DNA from: Streptomyces sioyaensis
GTDB lineage: Bacteria > Actinomycetota > Actinomycetes > Streptomycetales > Streptomycetaceae
NCBI RefSeq assembly: GCF_004122735.1
Contig: NZ_SDIF01000020.1
Coordinates: forward strand, 32,111 to 96,110
DNA: 64,000 bases
Reading direction: 5' to 3'
Shown: piece after piece, positions 24,111-32,666 of the stretch
Numbering within the stretch: the first letter of the stretch is position 1
Layout: every line of letters begins with the position of its first letter
Made by a program: the position numbers and the translations under genes
The notes under the pieces: model-generated
Seen by the model: only the letters and a program-made list of their open reading frames with translations
What the model was told of the DNA's origin: nothing
The model's database searches: none

Positions 24111-24261
24111 GAAGCGCACGTTCCGCCCCCGCGCCGCACCCCTCTGCGGCCGGGAGACATCGGCCTACGATGGTCACCCGAAAGCACTGCCGGGGTGCCC
24201 GTGCGCAGCGTAACTTAACTGCACAGACAGCAGCCCGCGTACGAACCGTCCGAGGGGTCCC

Positions 24262-25086
24262 GTGACCGTCCATCCCAGCCTTCAGTCCTCCATCGATGCC
24301 TGGACTCACTCCATAGAAGCGATAACCGAGCTGGTGACTCCGCTCGTCGAGGGCGAGTGGAACAGGGCGACGGGCCTGCCAGGATGGTCCGTGCGCGATG
24401 TCGTCTCCCATGTCATCGGCCTGGAATGCGAAATGCTGGGCGACCCGCGGCCGATCCACACCCTGCCGCGCGACCTCTACCACGTACGCAGCGAGTCGGC
24501 GCGGCGGATGGAAGTGCAGGTCGACGTCCGCCGGCACCACACCGCGCCGGAGATGCTCAGCGAGCTCGAATACACCGTCATCCGCCGCTCCCGGCAGCTG
24601 CGCAACGAGTCCCGTCAGCCGGACGCCGTGGTGCACAGCCCGCTCGGTGAGGACCGTTCGCTGGAATTCGTGCTGCAGCAGCGGGCGTTCGATGTCTGGG
24701 TGCATGAGCAGGACCTGCGCCGGGCCCTCGGCAAGCCCGGCAACCTCGACTCCCCCGGCGCGCAGGTGACGCGCGATCTGCTGGTGAAGACACTGCCCGG
24801 CATCGTCGCCAAGAGGGCCCAGGCGCCGGCCGATGCGGCGGTGGTCTTCGACGTCAGCGGACCGCTGGAGTTCCTGCGCACGGTCCGTATCGACGCCGAG
24901 GGCAACGCCACGATCGACGGCAGCGTCTCGCTCGGCCCGACGGTGACGTTCGCCCTGGACTGGGACACCTTCCACCAGCTGGCCTGCGGCCGGGTTCGTG
25001 CGGCGGCCGTCGCCGAGCAGGTCAAGATCGACGGCGACCGTGAGCTGGCCGAGGCGATCCTGAACAACTTCGCCGTCACGCCGTAG
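24262..25086 (+). CDS. Maleylpyruvate isomerase family mycothiol-dependent enzyme (DinB-like)
   Basis: The GTG start is preceded by GAGGGG. The 274-aa protein has the N-terminal DinB/MDMPI four-helix domain (about 10-165), with the metal-type His in VVSHVIGLECEML and FDVWVHEQDLRRAL near the end of the bundle. A C-terminal SCP2-like sterol-carrier part follows (about 185-270, VFDVSGPLEFLRTV…INNF-type ending). Family members use mycothiol as cofactor or simply bind metal; the substrate is unknown. Confidence 0.85.
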   Translation: MTVHPSLQSSIDAWTHSIEAITELVTPLVEGEWNRATGLPGWSVRDVVSHVIGLECEMLGDPRPIHTLPRDLYHVRSESARRMEVQVDVRRHHTAPEMLSELEYTVIRRSRQLRNESRQPDAVVHSPLGEDRSLEFVLQQRAFDVWVHEQDLRRALGKPGNLDSPGAQVTRDLLVKTLPGIVAKRAQAPADAAVVFDVSGPLEFLRTVRIDAEGNATIDGSVSLGPTVTFALDWDTFHQLACGRVRAAAVAEQVKIDGDRELAEAILNNFAVTP

Positions 25087-25167
25087 CGGCGACGGGCCGG
25101 GCAGGACCCGGCCGACACCCTCACCCCCGCCCGACCGGCGAACGGGGTGTGGGTCCCGGAGTGAGCC

Positions 25168-25181
25168 GTTTCACGTGAAAC
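25168..25181. promoter_or_regulatory. parS: parS site 2
   Basis: Exact GTTTCACGTGAAAC; the first of a close pair, 24 bp centre to centre from the next site. Confidence 0.9.
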
Positions 25182-25191
25182 TGCGCTGTCC

Positions 25192-25205
25192 GTTTCACGT
25201 GAAAC
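25192..25205. promoter_or_regulatory. parS: parS site 3
   Basis: Exact GTTTCACGTGAAAC, 10 bp after site 2, between the convergent isomerase-like and MFS genes. Confidence 0.9.
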
Positions 25206-25238
25206 GGGCCCGCCCACCGGCCAGTTGGCCGTCCGGCG

Positions 25239-26585
25239 TCACGCGGGAACGTGGACCGCCTCCACCCGGCTGGCCACCAGCCGTTCACGCTCGCGTCGTA
25301 CCGCCCGCCGGCGCAGCCGCAGCATCTGCGAGACACCGAGCGCCTCCACGACGAAGATCGAGGCAAAGGCGATCCGGTAGTTGTCGCCGGTGGCGTCCAG
25401 CAGGACCCCGATGGCGAACAGGGTCGTCATCGAGGCCGTGAAGCCACCCATGTTGACGATGCCGGAGGCGGTGCCCAGACGCTCGGGCGGATTGGCTGGG
25501 CGCGCGAAGTCAAAGCCGATCATCGAGGCGGGTCCGCAAGCGCCCAGCACCGTGCACAGCACGATCAGCAGCCCCATCGGCGCATGAGCGCCCGGCCAGC
25601 ACAGAACGATCGCCCACATCAGCGCCGTGGCGAGGACCGTGCCCAGAGCCAGTGGCGTACGGGCCGCGTGGTGGCGGGCGATGACCTGGCCGTAGATCAG
25701 GCCCACCGCCATGTTGGAGAGCACCACCAGGGTGAGCAGTTCACCGGCGGTGCCACGGGACAGCCCCTGTGCCTCGACGAGGAAGGGCAGGCCCCAGAGC
25801 AGCAGGAACACCATCGCGGGGAACTGGGTGGTGAAGTGCACCCACATGCCCAGCCGGGTGCCGGGCTCACGCCAGGACTCGACGATCTGCCGGCGGACGA
25901 ACCCCAGGCCGGTGTGCTGGGCGGAGGGGGGCGGCGGGGCGAAGCCCTCGGGGTGGTCCTTGAGGAACAGCAGCAGCACGATCAGCACGACGATGCCGCC
26001 GGCGGCGCTGGAGACGAAGGTCGGGGTCCAGCCGAAGCTGTGCAGGAACCGGGCGAGCACGAGGGTCGAGACCAGGTTGCCCGCCATGCCGACCAGCGCG
26101 GCGATCTGCGCGATCATCGGGCCGCGGCGGGCCGGGAACCACCGGGAGCCCAGCCGCAGCACGCTGATGAACGTCATCGCGTCCCCGCATCCGAGCAGCG
26201 CACGGGAGCCGAGCGCCATGCCGTACGACGAGGAGAGCGCAAAGCCGAACTGGCCGACGGTGTAGAGCACCACGCCGAGGGTCAGCACCCTCTTGGGCCC
26301 GAGCCGGTCGACCAGCAGGCCGACGGGGATCTGCATCCCCGCATATACCAGCAGCTGCAGGAGGGAGAAGGTCGACAGCGCCGAGGCGTTGATGTGGAAG
26401 CGCTCGGCGGCGTCCAGGCCCGCCACTCCGAGGCTGGTGCGGTAGGTGATGGCGACGAAGTAGACCGCGACGCCGATGCCCCAGACGGCCATCGCCTTGG
26501 GGCCGCCGGGCGGGTCGGCGGGCAGCAGCCGGGCGCAGCCGCCACCTATGCCGGAGCCGTCAGCGCGTCCGGAGCCGGCGCTCAT
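25239..26585 (-). CDS. MFS transporter
   Basis: The ATG overlaps the GntR gene stop (ATGA), so the two are coupled. The 448-aa protein has about 12 hydrophobic segments, the cytoplasmic-loop motif DRLGPKRVL (about 88-96, an R/K-rich MFS signature) and a central loop rich in Pro (HPEGFAPPPPSAQ). Family membership is clear, but the substrate is not. The linked GntR-FCD regulator suggests an organic acid, sugar acid or amino-acid-like solute. Confidence 0.88.
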   Translation of the reverse strand: MSAGSGRADGSGIGGGCARLLPADPPGGPKAMAVWGIGVAVYFVAITYRTSLGVAGLDAAERFHINASALSTFSLLQLLVYAGMQIPVGLLVDRLGPKRVLTLGVVLYTVGQFGFALSSSYGMALGSRALLGCGDAMTFISVLRLGSRWFPARRGPMIAQIAALVGMAGNLVSTLVLARFLHSFGWTPTFVSSAAGGIVVLIVLLLFLKDHPEGFAPPPPSAQHTGLGFVRRQIVESWREPGTRLGMWVHFTTQFPAMVFLLLWGLPFLVEAQGLSRGTAGELLTLVVLSNMAVGLIYGQVIARHHAARTPLALGTVLATALMWAIVLCWPGAHAPMGLLIVLCTVLGACGPASMIGFDFARPANPPERLGTASGIVNMGGFTASMTTLFAIGVLLDATGDNYRIAFASIFVVEALGVSQMLRLRRRAVRRERERLVASRVEAVHVPA

Positions 26586-27271
26586 CGCGCCTCGCCCTGC
26601 GCGAGGTGGCGGACCCAGCTGACGTGCCGCTGCACGACGTCGGTCGCGGCGTCCGCGTCCCCGGCCCGCAGCGCTTCGAGGATCTCCGCATGCTCGGCGA
26701 TGTTCTTGGCGATCCGGTCCGGGTGGGCATGCATCACCGCGACACCCATCCGCAGCTGGCGGTCGCGCAGCTGGTCGTAGAGGCGGTCCAGGATCTGATT
26801 GCCGGCGCTGCGCACGATGGCGGCGTGGAAGGCGCGGTCGGTGACGGAGACGGCGGCCAGATCGCCGGACGCCGCCTGCTCCCGCATCGTCTCCAGCAGC
26901 TCGGTCAGCTCGCCGATCAGCTCCTCGTTCGCGGGCACCGCCTTGGCCGCGGCGTGCTTCTCCACCAGCAGCCGGGTCTCGACGACGTCGGCGATCTCCT
27001 GCGCGGAGACCGGCAGCACCAGCGCGCCCTTCTTCGGGTAGAGCTTGATCAGACCCTCGACCTCCAGCCGCAGCAGCGCCTCCCGCACCGGCGTCCGTGA
27101 CACCCCCACGGCCTCGGCCAGTTCGCCCTCGGTGAGCAGCATCCCGCCCTCGTAGCGGCGGTCCAGGACGGCGTCCTTGATATGCGCATAGACCCGCTCG
27201 GCGGCGGGCGGCTGTCTGGTGGCGGACTCCCGGGCGGGGACGGTAGGTGTGGATGTAGAGGGCATGCACAC
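26582..27271 (-). CDS. GntR-family regulator (FadR/FCD subgroup)
   Basis: The 229-aa product has a winged-helix domain (about 23-90) with LTEGELAEAVGVSRTPVREALLRLEVEGLI, the hallmark of GntR proteins. An all-helical FCD ligand domain (about 95-225) has metal-binding-type His/Asp positions (DRAFHAAIVR, HAEILEALRAGD). It probably represses its own operon with the MFS gene. A candidate operator lies at 27279-27291. A start two codons later (27265) is also possible. Confidence 0.9.
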   Translation of the reverse strand: MCMPSTSTPTVPARESATRQPPAAERVYAHIKDAVLDRRYEGGMLLTEGELAEAVGVSRTPVREALLRLEVEGLIKLYPKKGALVLPVSAQEIADVVETRLLVEKHAAAKAVPANEELIGELTELLETMREQAASGDLAAVSVTDRAFHAAIVRSAGNQILDRLYDQLRDRQLRMGVAVMHAHPDRIAKNIAEHAEILEALRAGDADAATDVVQRHVSWVRHLAQGEAR

Positions 27272-27278
27272 AGGATAG

Positions 27279-27291
27279 ATACAACAGGTAT
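27279..27291. promoter_or_regulatory. Putative GntR operator
   Basis: ATAC-AACAG-GTAT, an inverted repeat 8 bp upstream of the regulator start in an A/T-rich island (GATAGATACAACAGGTATAC), typical of FCD-GntR sites overlapping a promoter. Confidence 0.5.
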
Positions 27292-27563
27292 ACGTACGAC
27301 ACCCCGGTCCGCGATGCGGACATGACCGGCCCTGATTGCCCTGGTAAGCGCGTGATGCGCACCGGCGTCCGGCAGACCGGCGGCGGCGAGGGGAGGGGCC
27401 GCCCCCGGGTGGCCGGAGCCGGCCGTGCGGCAGACCTCAGGCGGATGTCGGGTCCACCTAAAGACTGACAAGAGTCCGTACCTGCCGCGTACGGATCGGC
27501 GCGCATTCCATGGGTGAATAGAGGCAGAGCCGGGGAGGCTCGGACAGCCAAGGGGAGTGGACC

Positions 27564-27740
27564 ATGCAGCCCAGGACGAACGCCGGCCGCCGCACGCGGA
27601 ACACCGTCGTCGTGGCATTGATCGTGGCCGGCCTGTGGGCCGGTGTCACCCTGACCCGCGCCGCCGCGCGCGCCGACGAATCCGGCCAGGACGGCCCGGT
27701 GGGACACTTCAGCCGCGCTGTGCAGCTCATCCGCGGCTGA
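27564..27740 (+). CDS. Small exported/membrane peptide, 58 aa
   Basis: AAGGGGAG at 27550-27557 precedes an ATG. The product is a basic N-terminus (MQPRTNAGRRTRN), one hydrophobic segment (TVVVALIVAGLWAGVTL), an Ala-rich possible cleavage region (AAARADE) and a short tail ending AVQLIRG. It is divergent from the GntR gene and convergent with the VOC gene. No family recognised; a secreted or membrane-anchored small protein. Confidence 0.6.
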   Translation: MQPRTNAGRRTRNTVVVALIVAGLWAGVTLTRAAARADESGQDGPVGHFSRAVQLIRG

Positions 27741-27760
27741 CCACCGGCCCGTACCACTCG

Positions 27761-28171
27761 CTACCGCGTCCGCGGCTCGCCGCGATAGGTACCGAACGAC
27801 CAGCGGTTGCCCTCGGGATCGCGGGCGCCGAAGCCCCGTGAGCCGTAGTCGGTGACGGTCAGCTCCTCGGTGATCTCCGCGCCGGCCGCGGTGGCACGCG
27901 CATACAGCTCGTCGGGACGGTCGGTGACGACATAGGCCCCGAAGGTTCCCGGCTGCAGCGGCCAGTGATCCTCCTTCCCGTCCCTGACGGAGCCGAGCAT
28001 GATGCCGCCTTCCGGCCAGGAGAGCTGGGCGTGCTCGACGTGCCCGCCCTCCCCGGGGATGACCGCGGTCTCCTCGAACCCGAACGCATCGGCCAGGAAC
28101 CGGATCAGCGCGCGGGCATCGCGGGCCCGCAGCGTCGGCCATACCTGGGGTGCGGGTGTGGTGTCGGACAT
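27761..28171 (-). CDS. VOC (glyoxalase/bleomycin-resistance-fold) protein
   Basis: The 136-aa protein is a single-chain VOC domain. Paired beta-alpha-beta units start at LRARDARALIRFLADAFGFEE and YVVTDRPDELYARATAAGAEI, with the closing RDPEGNRWSFGTY. Fewer metal-type His residues than in true glyoxalase I leave the activity open. It lies directly downstream of the broken AraC-type regulator, which probably once controlled it. Confidence 0.85.
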   Translation of the reverse strand: MSDTTPAPQVWPTLRARDARALIRFLADAFGFEETAVIPGEGGHVEHAQLSWPEGGIMLGSVRDGKEDHWPLQPGTFGAYVVTDRPDELYARATAAGAEITEELTVTDYGSRGFGARDPEGNRWSFGTYRGEPRTR

Positions 28172-28222
28172 GATCGCCGGACCTCCTGGATCGGGTGGGC
28201 GGCCCCCGGGGGGCCGCTGACC

Positions 28223-28594
28223 TCAGCCTTCCTCGAAGGCTCCCCCCGGGGCTTGGACGTTTCGGAACTCCCCGGCGAGCCATTGGCTGGGCGGACAGCC
28301 GGCGCCCAGCGGGTGCAGGCCGAGCTGGATGCCGGACTGACGGCCCTGGTGGGTGATCATCGCAGGGCGGGTGTGCAGACCGCCCAGGAGGGCGCTGTAG
28401 GTGCCCGGTGCCTGTGCCGGATCGGGGTGGCCGGCCAGCGTGAGGGGCTCATCGAGGGTGAAGATCAGGGTCAGCCGGGGCGAGGGGAGCCCACGGTGCC
28501 GGCCCGGCGGCACCCCGGCCTGCCGGTATCCGGCGTACCCGCTGACGTACGGCCGGAGCGGGGGCGCGGGGACCGCGAGCGGATGTTCGTCCAC
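28223..28594 (-). pseudogene. Truncated AraC-family regulator (N-terminal ligand domain only)
   Basis: From the GTG at 28594 the first ~105 residues (…PPLRPYVSGYAGYRQAGVPPGRHRGLPSP…TLIFTLDEPL…QSGIQLGLHPLGA) match the ligand domain of AraC-type regulators that often precede VOC genes. The frame then changes character (GCPPSQWLAGEFRN…) and ends at 124 aa. The double helix-turn-helix domain, about 120 residues, is absent and not found in other frames before the VOC gene. A deletion or frameshift has removed DNA binding. Confidence 0.7.
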
Positions 28595-28619
28595 GGGGCC
28601 GGGGCGGGTGCAGGGCGGC

Positions 28620-28633
28620 GTTTCACGTGAAAC
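28620..28633. promoter_or_regulatory. parS: parS site 4
   Basis: Exact GTTTCACGTGAAAC between the AraC remnant and the E2 gene. Confidence 0.9.
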
Positions 28634-28666
28634 GCCGCCCTGCACCGCCCGGCTCCGCATCCCGGG

Positions 28667-30139
28667 TCATCCCCAGGTGATCAGCCGCTTGGGCCGTTCC
28701 AGCACCGCCGCGACATCCGCGAGCAGCTTGGAGCCCAGCTCACCATCGATGAGGCGGTGGTCGAAGGACAGCGCGAGGGTGGTGACCTGACGCGCCTTCA
28801 CCTTGCCCTTGTGGACCCACGGCTGGAGCTTGACCGCGCCGAAGGCGAGGATCGCCGACTCCCCCGGGTTGAGGATCGGCGTACCGGTGTCGACGCCGAA
28901 GACGCCGACGTTGGTGATGGTGACCGTGCCGCCGGACATCGCCGACGGGGAGGTCTTGCCCTCACGGGCGGTGGAGATCAGCTCGCCCAGATCCGCGGCG
29001 AGTTGGGGGAGCGTCTTGGACCCGGCGTCCTTGATGTTCGGGACGATCAGCCCGCGCGGGGTGGCCGCCGCGATCCCGAGGTTGACGTAGTCCTTGTAGA
29101 CGATCTCCTGATGCGCCTCGTCCCAGGCCGCATTGACCTCCGGGTGGCGCTTGAGGGCGACCAGGAAGGCCTTGGCGACGAGCAGCAGCGGGTTGACCCG
29201 CAGCCCCGCCATGTCCGGGTCCTGCTTGAGCTCCTGGACGAGCTTCATCGTGCGGGTCACATCGACGGTGATGAACTCCGTGACGTGCGGCGCGGTGAAG
29301 GCGCTGGCGACCATCGCCTGCGCGGTGGCCTTGCGTACGCCCTTGACCGGTACCCGCCGCTCGCGTGCGGCGGTGTCGACGGTGCCGGGCTCCGCCGGGG
29401 CCGCGGCCACCGGCACCGGGGCGCCGGCCGGAGCCTCCGCCGCTGCCGGGGCGGCGGCCGCATGCACATCCTCGCGGGTGATGATGCCGTCTGGCCCGGT
29501 CGGGGCGACCGTCGCCAGATCGATGCCGAGGTCCTTGGCGAGCTTGCGCACCGGCGGCTTGGCCAGCGGACGGCCGGCGGTCGCGGCGGCCACGGGGGCA
29601 GCAGGCGCAGCGGGCACGGGCACCGGGGTGATCATCGGCGTGGGCGTGGCCCGCCCGTTCAGCTCCGCCTGGAGCCCGGCGCTCGCGGACTCCGGCTGAG
29701 CCGGCACCGCGGGCTGCGGCTTGCGAGCCCGGCGCTTGGTCGAGGACGGCGCGGCGCCATAGCCGACCAGCACCGCCTGACGGCCCTGCGGCTCGGCGTC
29801 CTCCTCGGCGGAGGGGGCGGCTTCCTGCGGCGCCTTGGCCGCCGGCGCCGCGGCGGGCCCGGCGCCGGGGTCGGTGTCCACCGAGATGATGACGGTGCCG
29901 ACATCGACGGTGACGCCCTCGCCGAAGGTCAGCTCGTGCACCACCCCGTCGTACGGAATGGGCAGTTCGACGGCGGCCTTGGCGGTCTCGACCTCACACA
30001 CGACCTGGCCGTCGGTGACGGTGTCGCCCGGCTGGACGTACCACTTGAGGATCTCGGCCTCGGTGAGTCCCTCGCCCACGTCGGGCATCTTGAACTCGCG
30101 GAAGCGCTGAGCGCGGGCGGGACTTGCAGTCATGGTCAC
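28667..30139 (-). CDS. bkdC: Branched-chain keto-acid/pyruvate-type dehydrogenase E2 (dihydrolipoamide acyltransferase), copy 1
   Basis: The 490-aa protein has one lipoyl domain (about 13-90, lipoyl Lys54 in VETAKAAV), an Ala/Pro-rich linker, a peripheral-subunit-binding domain (about 203-245, PPVRKLAKDLGIDL…GIITREDV) and a catalytic acyltransferase domain (about 265-490) with the active-site SFDHRLIDGE near the C-terminus. It transfers the acyl group from E1 to CoA. The start may be the GTG at 30139 (AGGAG 5-6 nt upstream) or the ATG at 30133. It is the last gene of E1a-E1b-E2; no E3 is encoded here. Confidence 0.9.
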   Translation of the reverse strand: MTMTASPARAQRFREFKMPDVGEGLTEAEILKWYVQPGDTVTDGQVVCEVETAKAAVELPIPYDGVVHELTFGEGVTVDVGTVIISVDTDPGAGPAAAPAAKAPQEAAPSAEEDAEPQGRQAVLVGYGAAPSSTKRRARKPQPAVPAQPESASAGLQAELNGRATPTPMITPVPVPAAPAAPVAAATAGRPLAKPPVRKLAKDLGIDLATVAPTGPDGIITREDVHAAAAPAAAEAPAGAPVPVAAAPAEPGTVDTAARERRVPVKGVRKATAQAMVASAFTAPHVTEFITVDVTRTMKLVQELKQDPDMAGLRVNPLLLVAKAFLVALKRHPEVNAAWDEAHQEIVYKDYVNLGIAAATPRGLIVPNIKDAGSKTLPQLAADLGELISTAREGKTSPSAMSGGTVTITNVGVFGVDTGTPILNPGESAILAFGAVKLQPWVHKGKVKARQVTTLALSFDHRLIDGELGSKLLADVAAVLERPKRLITWG

Positions 30140-30156
30140 GAACTCTCCTCAAACCC

Positions 30157-31140
30157 TCAGTACGCCAACGCACGGTCGACGGCGTCGAGCACCCGGTCCA
30201 GCCCCGGAAGGTACTCGTCCTCCAGACGGGAGGGCGGATACGGGGAGTGGAAACCGCCGACCCGCAGGACCGGAGCCTCCAGGTGGTAGAAGCACCGCTC
30301 GGTGATCCGGGCGGCGATCTCGGCACCTGCGCCGAAGAAGACCGGGGCCTCGTGGACGACGACCAGCCGGCCGGTCTTCTGCACCGACGACTGCACGGTG
30401 TCGAAGTCGATCGGGGAGAGCGAGCGCAGGTCGACGACCTCGACCGACTTGCCCTCCTCGGCCGCGACCTTGGCGACGTCCAGGCAGACCTTCACCATCG
30501 GGCCGTAGGCGGCCAGCGTGAGGTCGGAGCCGTTCTGGGCGATCCGGGCCTTGTGCAGCGGGTCCGGGATCGACTCGGTGTCCAGTCGCGACTTGTCGTG
30601 GTAGCGGCGCTTGGGCTCGAAGTAGATGACCGGGTCGTCGCCCGCGATGGCCTGCTGGAGCATCCAGTAGGCATCGGAGGAGTTCGAGGGGGTGACGATC
30701 TTGAGGCCCGCGACATGAGCGAACAGCGCCTCGGGGGACTCGGAGTGGTGCTCGACCGCGCCGATGCCGCCCGCGTACGGGATGCGGATGACGACCGGCA
30801 CCTTGACCTTGCCCAGCGCGCGGGCGTGCATCTTCGCGAGCTGGGTGACGATCTGGTCGTAGGCGGGGAAGACGAAGCCGTCGAACTGGATCTCGACGAC
30901 CGGGCGATAGCCGCGCAGTGCCATGCCGATCGCGGTGCCGACGATGCCGGACTCGGCGAGCGGGGTGTCGATCACCCGGTCCTCGCCGAAGTCCTTCTGC
31001 AGGCCGTCGGTGACGCGGAAGACGCCGCCGAGCTTGCCGACGTCCTCGCCCATGACGAGGACCTTGGGGTCGGCCTCCATGGAGGCGCGCAGCGACTCGT
31101 TGATCGCCTTGGCAATGGTGATCTTCTCGAAGACGGCCAT
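30157..31140 (-). CDS. bkdB: Keto-acid dehydrogenase E1 beta, copy 1
   Basis: The 327-aa length is typical. It carries the transketolase pyrimidine-binding domain (MGEDVGKLGGVFRVTDGL, the catalytic Glu region; VEHHSESPEALFAHVAGLKIV) and the C-terminal domain (VEVVDLRSLSPIDFDT). With E1 alpha it forms the alpha2beta2 thiamine-diphosphate decarboxylase. Spaced 2 nt from the E1 alpha stop and 17 nt from E2. Substrate class (branched-chain keto acid rather than pyruvate) is inferred from family and synteny. Confidence 0.92.
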   Translation of the reverse strand: MAVFEKITIAKAINESLRASMEADPKVLVMGEDVGKLGGVFRVTDGLQKDFGEDRVIDTPLAESGIVGTAIGMALRGYRPVVEIQFDGFVFPAYDQIVTQLAKMHARALGKVKVPVVIRIPYAGGIGAVEHHSESPEALFAHVAGLKIVTPSNSSDAYWMLQQAIAGDDPVIYFEPKRRYHDKSRLDTESIPDPLHKARIAQNGSDLTLAAYGPMVKVCLDVAKVAAEEGKSVEVVDLRSLSPIDFDTVQSSVQKTGRLVVVHEAPVFFGAGAEIAARITERCFYHLEAPVLRVGGFHSPYPPSRLEDEYLPGLDRVLDAVDRALAY

Positions 31141-31142
31141 GG

Positions 31143-32357
31143 TCAGTTCTCCTCCGCGGCGCCGGCATCGACGAACGACGCCTGGTAGGCGGCGAACTGT
31201 GCGCGCTCCTCATCGACGAGCGCATGCCCATCGGCATAGACATTCTCGAAAATCGCCATGTCGTCCGGGTCGGGCATGGCACGGACGGCGTCGCGGACCC
31301 GCTTGCCCAGGGCCTCGCTCTCCTCGTCGATCGAGGCCAGGTACGCCTCGTCGACGATGCCCTCGGCCTCCAGGTACGTCCGCAGCCGCAGGATCGGGTC
31401 CTTGGCCTCCCAGGCCGCCCGCTCCTCGTCCGCCCGGTACTTCGTCGGGTCGTCGGAGGTGGTGTGCGCGCCCATGCGGTAGGTGAACGCCTCGATGAGC
31501 ATCGGGCCCTGGCCGGTGCGCGCCCGCTCCAGCGCCGCCCGGGTCACCGCCAGGCAGGCCAGGACGTCATTGCCGTCGACCCGTACGCCGGGGAATCCGA
31601 AGCCGCGGGCGCGCTGGTAGAGCGGCACCCGGGTCTGCTTCTCGGTGGGCTCGGAAATCGCCCACTGGTTGTTCTGGCAGAAGAACACGACCGGGGCGTT
31701 GTAGACCGCGGAGAAGGTGAAGGATTCCGCGACATCTCCCTGGCTGGAGGCACCGTCACCGAAATACGCAATGACCGCGGAATCCGCGCCGTCCTTCTGC
31801 ACACCCATCGCATAGCCGGTCGCGTGCAGCGTCTGCGAACCGATGACGATGGTGTAGAGGTGGAAGTTGTTGGTACTGGGATCCCAGCCGCCGTGATTGA
31901 CACCGCGGAACATCCCCAGCAGATTCGTCGGGTCGACGCCGCGGCACCATGCCACGCCGTGCTCCCGGTAGGTCGGGAAGACATAGTCGTCGTCGCGCAG
32001 CGCGCGCCCGGAGCCGATCTGGGCGGCCTCCTGGCCCAGCAGCGAGGCCCACAGGCCCAGTTCGCCCTGGCGCTGGAGGGTGGTCGCCTCGGCGTCGAAC
32101 TTCCGCGTCAGCACCATGTCGCGGTAGAGCCCGCGCAGCTCGTCGGGGGACAGGTCGATCGAGTAATCGGGGTGCTCGACCCGCTTCCCTTCGGGGGTCA
32201 GCAGTTGTACGAGCTGATCCTGCTCCGCCTGCTCGGGCCGGCCGGAGTTCCGGGCCTTGGCCGGGGACGCCTTCTTGGCCGACGTCGCCTTTGCGGCGGT
32301 GGTGCGCTTGCTGCTGCCGCGGGTGTTTTTCCGCTGCGCAGTGCCTTCCACGGTCAC
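31143..32357 (-). CDS. bkdA: Keto-acid dehydrogenase E1 alpha, copy 1, with basic N-terminal tail
   Basis: The 404-aa protein has the thiamine-diphosphate motif GDGASSQGDVAES…NNQWAIS (about 195-230) and the phosphorylation-loop region YRMGAHTTSDDPTKYR. It catalyses decarboxylation of 2-oxo acids and acylation of the E2 lipoyl group. Residues about 8-40 form a Lys/Ala/Ser/Thr tail (KRTTAAKATSAKKASPAKAR) not needed for the fold and resembling histone H1-like tails. It heads the operon and is divergent from the response-regulator gene. Confidence 0.92.
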   Translation of the reverse strand: MTVEGTAQRKNTRGSSKRTTAAKATSAKKASPAKARNSGRPEQAEQDQLVQLLTPEGKRVEHPDYSIDLSPDELRGLYRDMVLTRKFDAEATTLQRQGELGLWASLLGQEAAQIGSGRALRDDDYVFPTYREHGVAWCRGVDPTNLLGMFRGVNHGGWDPSTNNFHLYTIVIGSQTLHATGYAMGVQKDGADSAVIAYFGDGASSQGDVAESFTFSAVYNAPVVFFCQNNQWAISEPTEKQTRVPLYQRARGFGFPGVRVDGNDVLACLAVTRAALERARTGQGPMLIEAFTYRMGAHTTSDDPTKYRADEERAAWEAKDPILRLRTYLEAEGIVDEAYLASIDEESEALGKRVRDAVRAMPDPDDMAIFENVYADGHALVDEERAQFAAYQASFVDAGAAEEN

Positions 32358-32666
32358 GTGCTGCTCCTCCGTCTGTCCGGCCCCCGGGGTCCGCCGGTGG
32401 CCGTATTGCGGCTCACCCGGTATCCGATACGGCGCACGGGGTGTGTGCGATCGCGGCCGGATCCGGGTGGAACAAAGCTCCCGGACAGTGGCCTGCTCAT
32501 TGCACGTTACCCATTGTCAAAGCCGAAGTGGAAACGGCGCTGACCTGCGATTTTGCTTGGATTTCCAAGTAAATCACTAAGGCTTGGAACAACCCCTGGT
32601 CACAGCGTTGCAGGCCGCCGGGACAATGGCACGTTATATCGGTGACCTGGAGCACGGGAAGAGTCG
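32358..32666. promoter_or_regulatory. Divergent promoter region of E1 alpha copy 1 and the response regulator
   Basis: 309 nt without a gene. It contains a relatively A/T-rich patch with the perfect 14-bp palindrome CTTGGA-TT-TCCAAG at 32556-32569, about 98 nt before the response-regulator start. This is a candidate binding site for the response regulator or an Lrp-type protein. Confidence 0.5.

Noticed and set aside
25239..28283. A single 1014-aa frame covering the MFS gene and beyond
   Set aside because: The upstream two thirds are the out-of-frame reverse of GntR and VOC genes. The ATGA overlap at 26582-26585 gives a sound MFS start.
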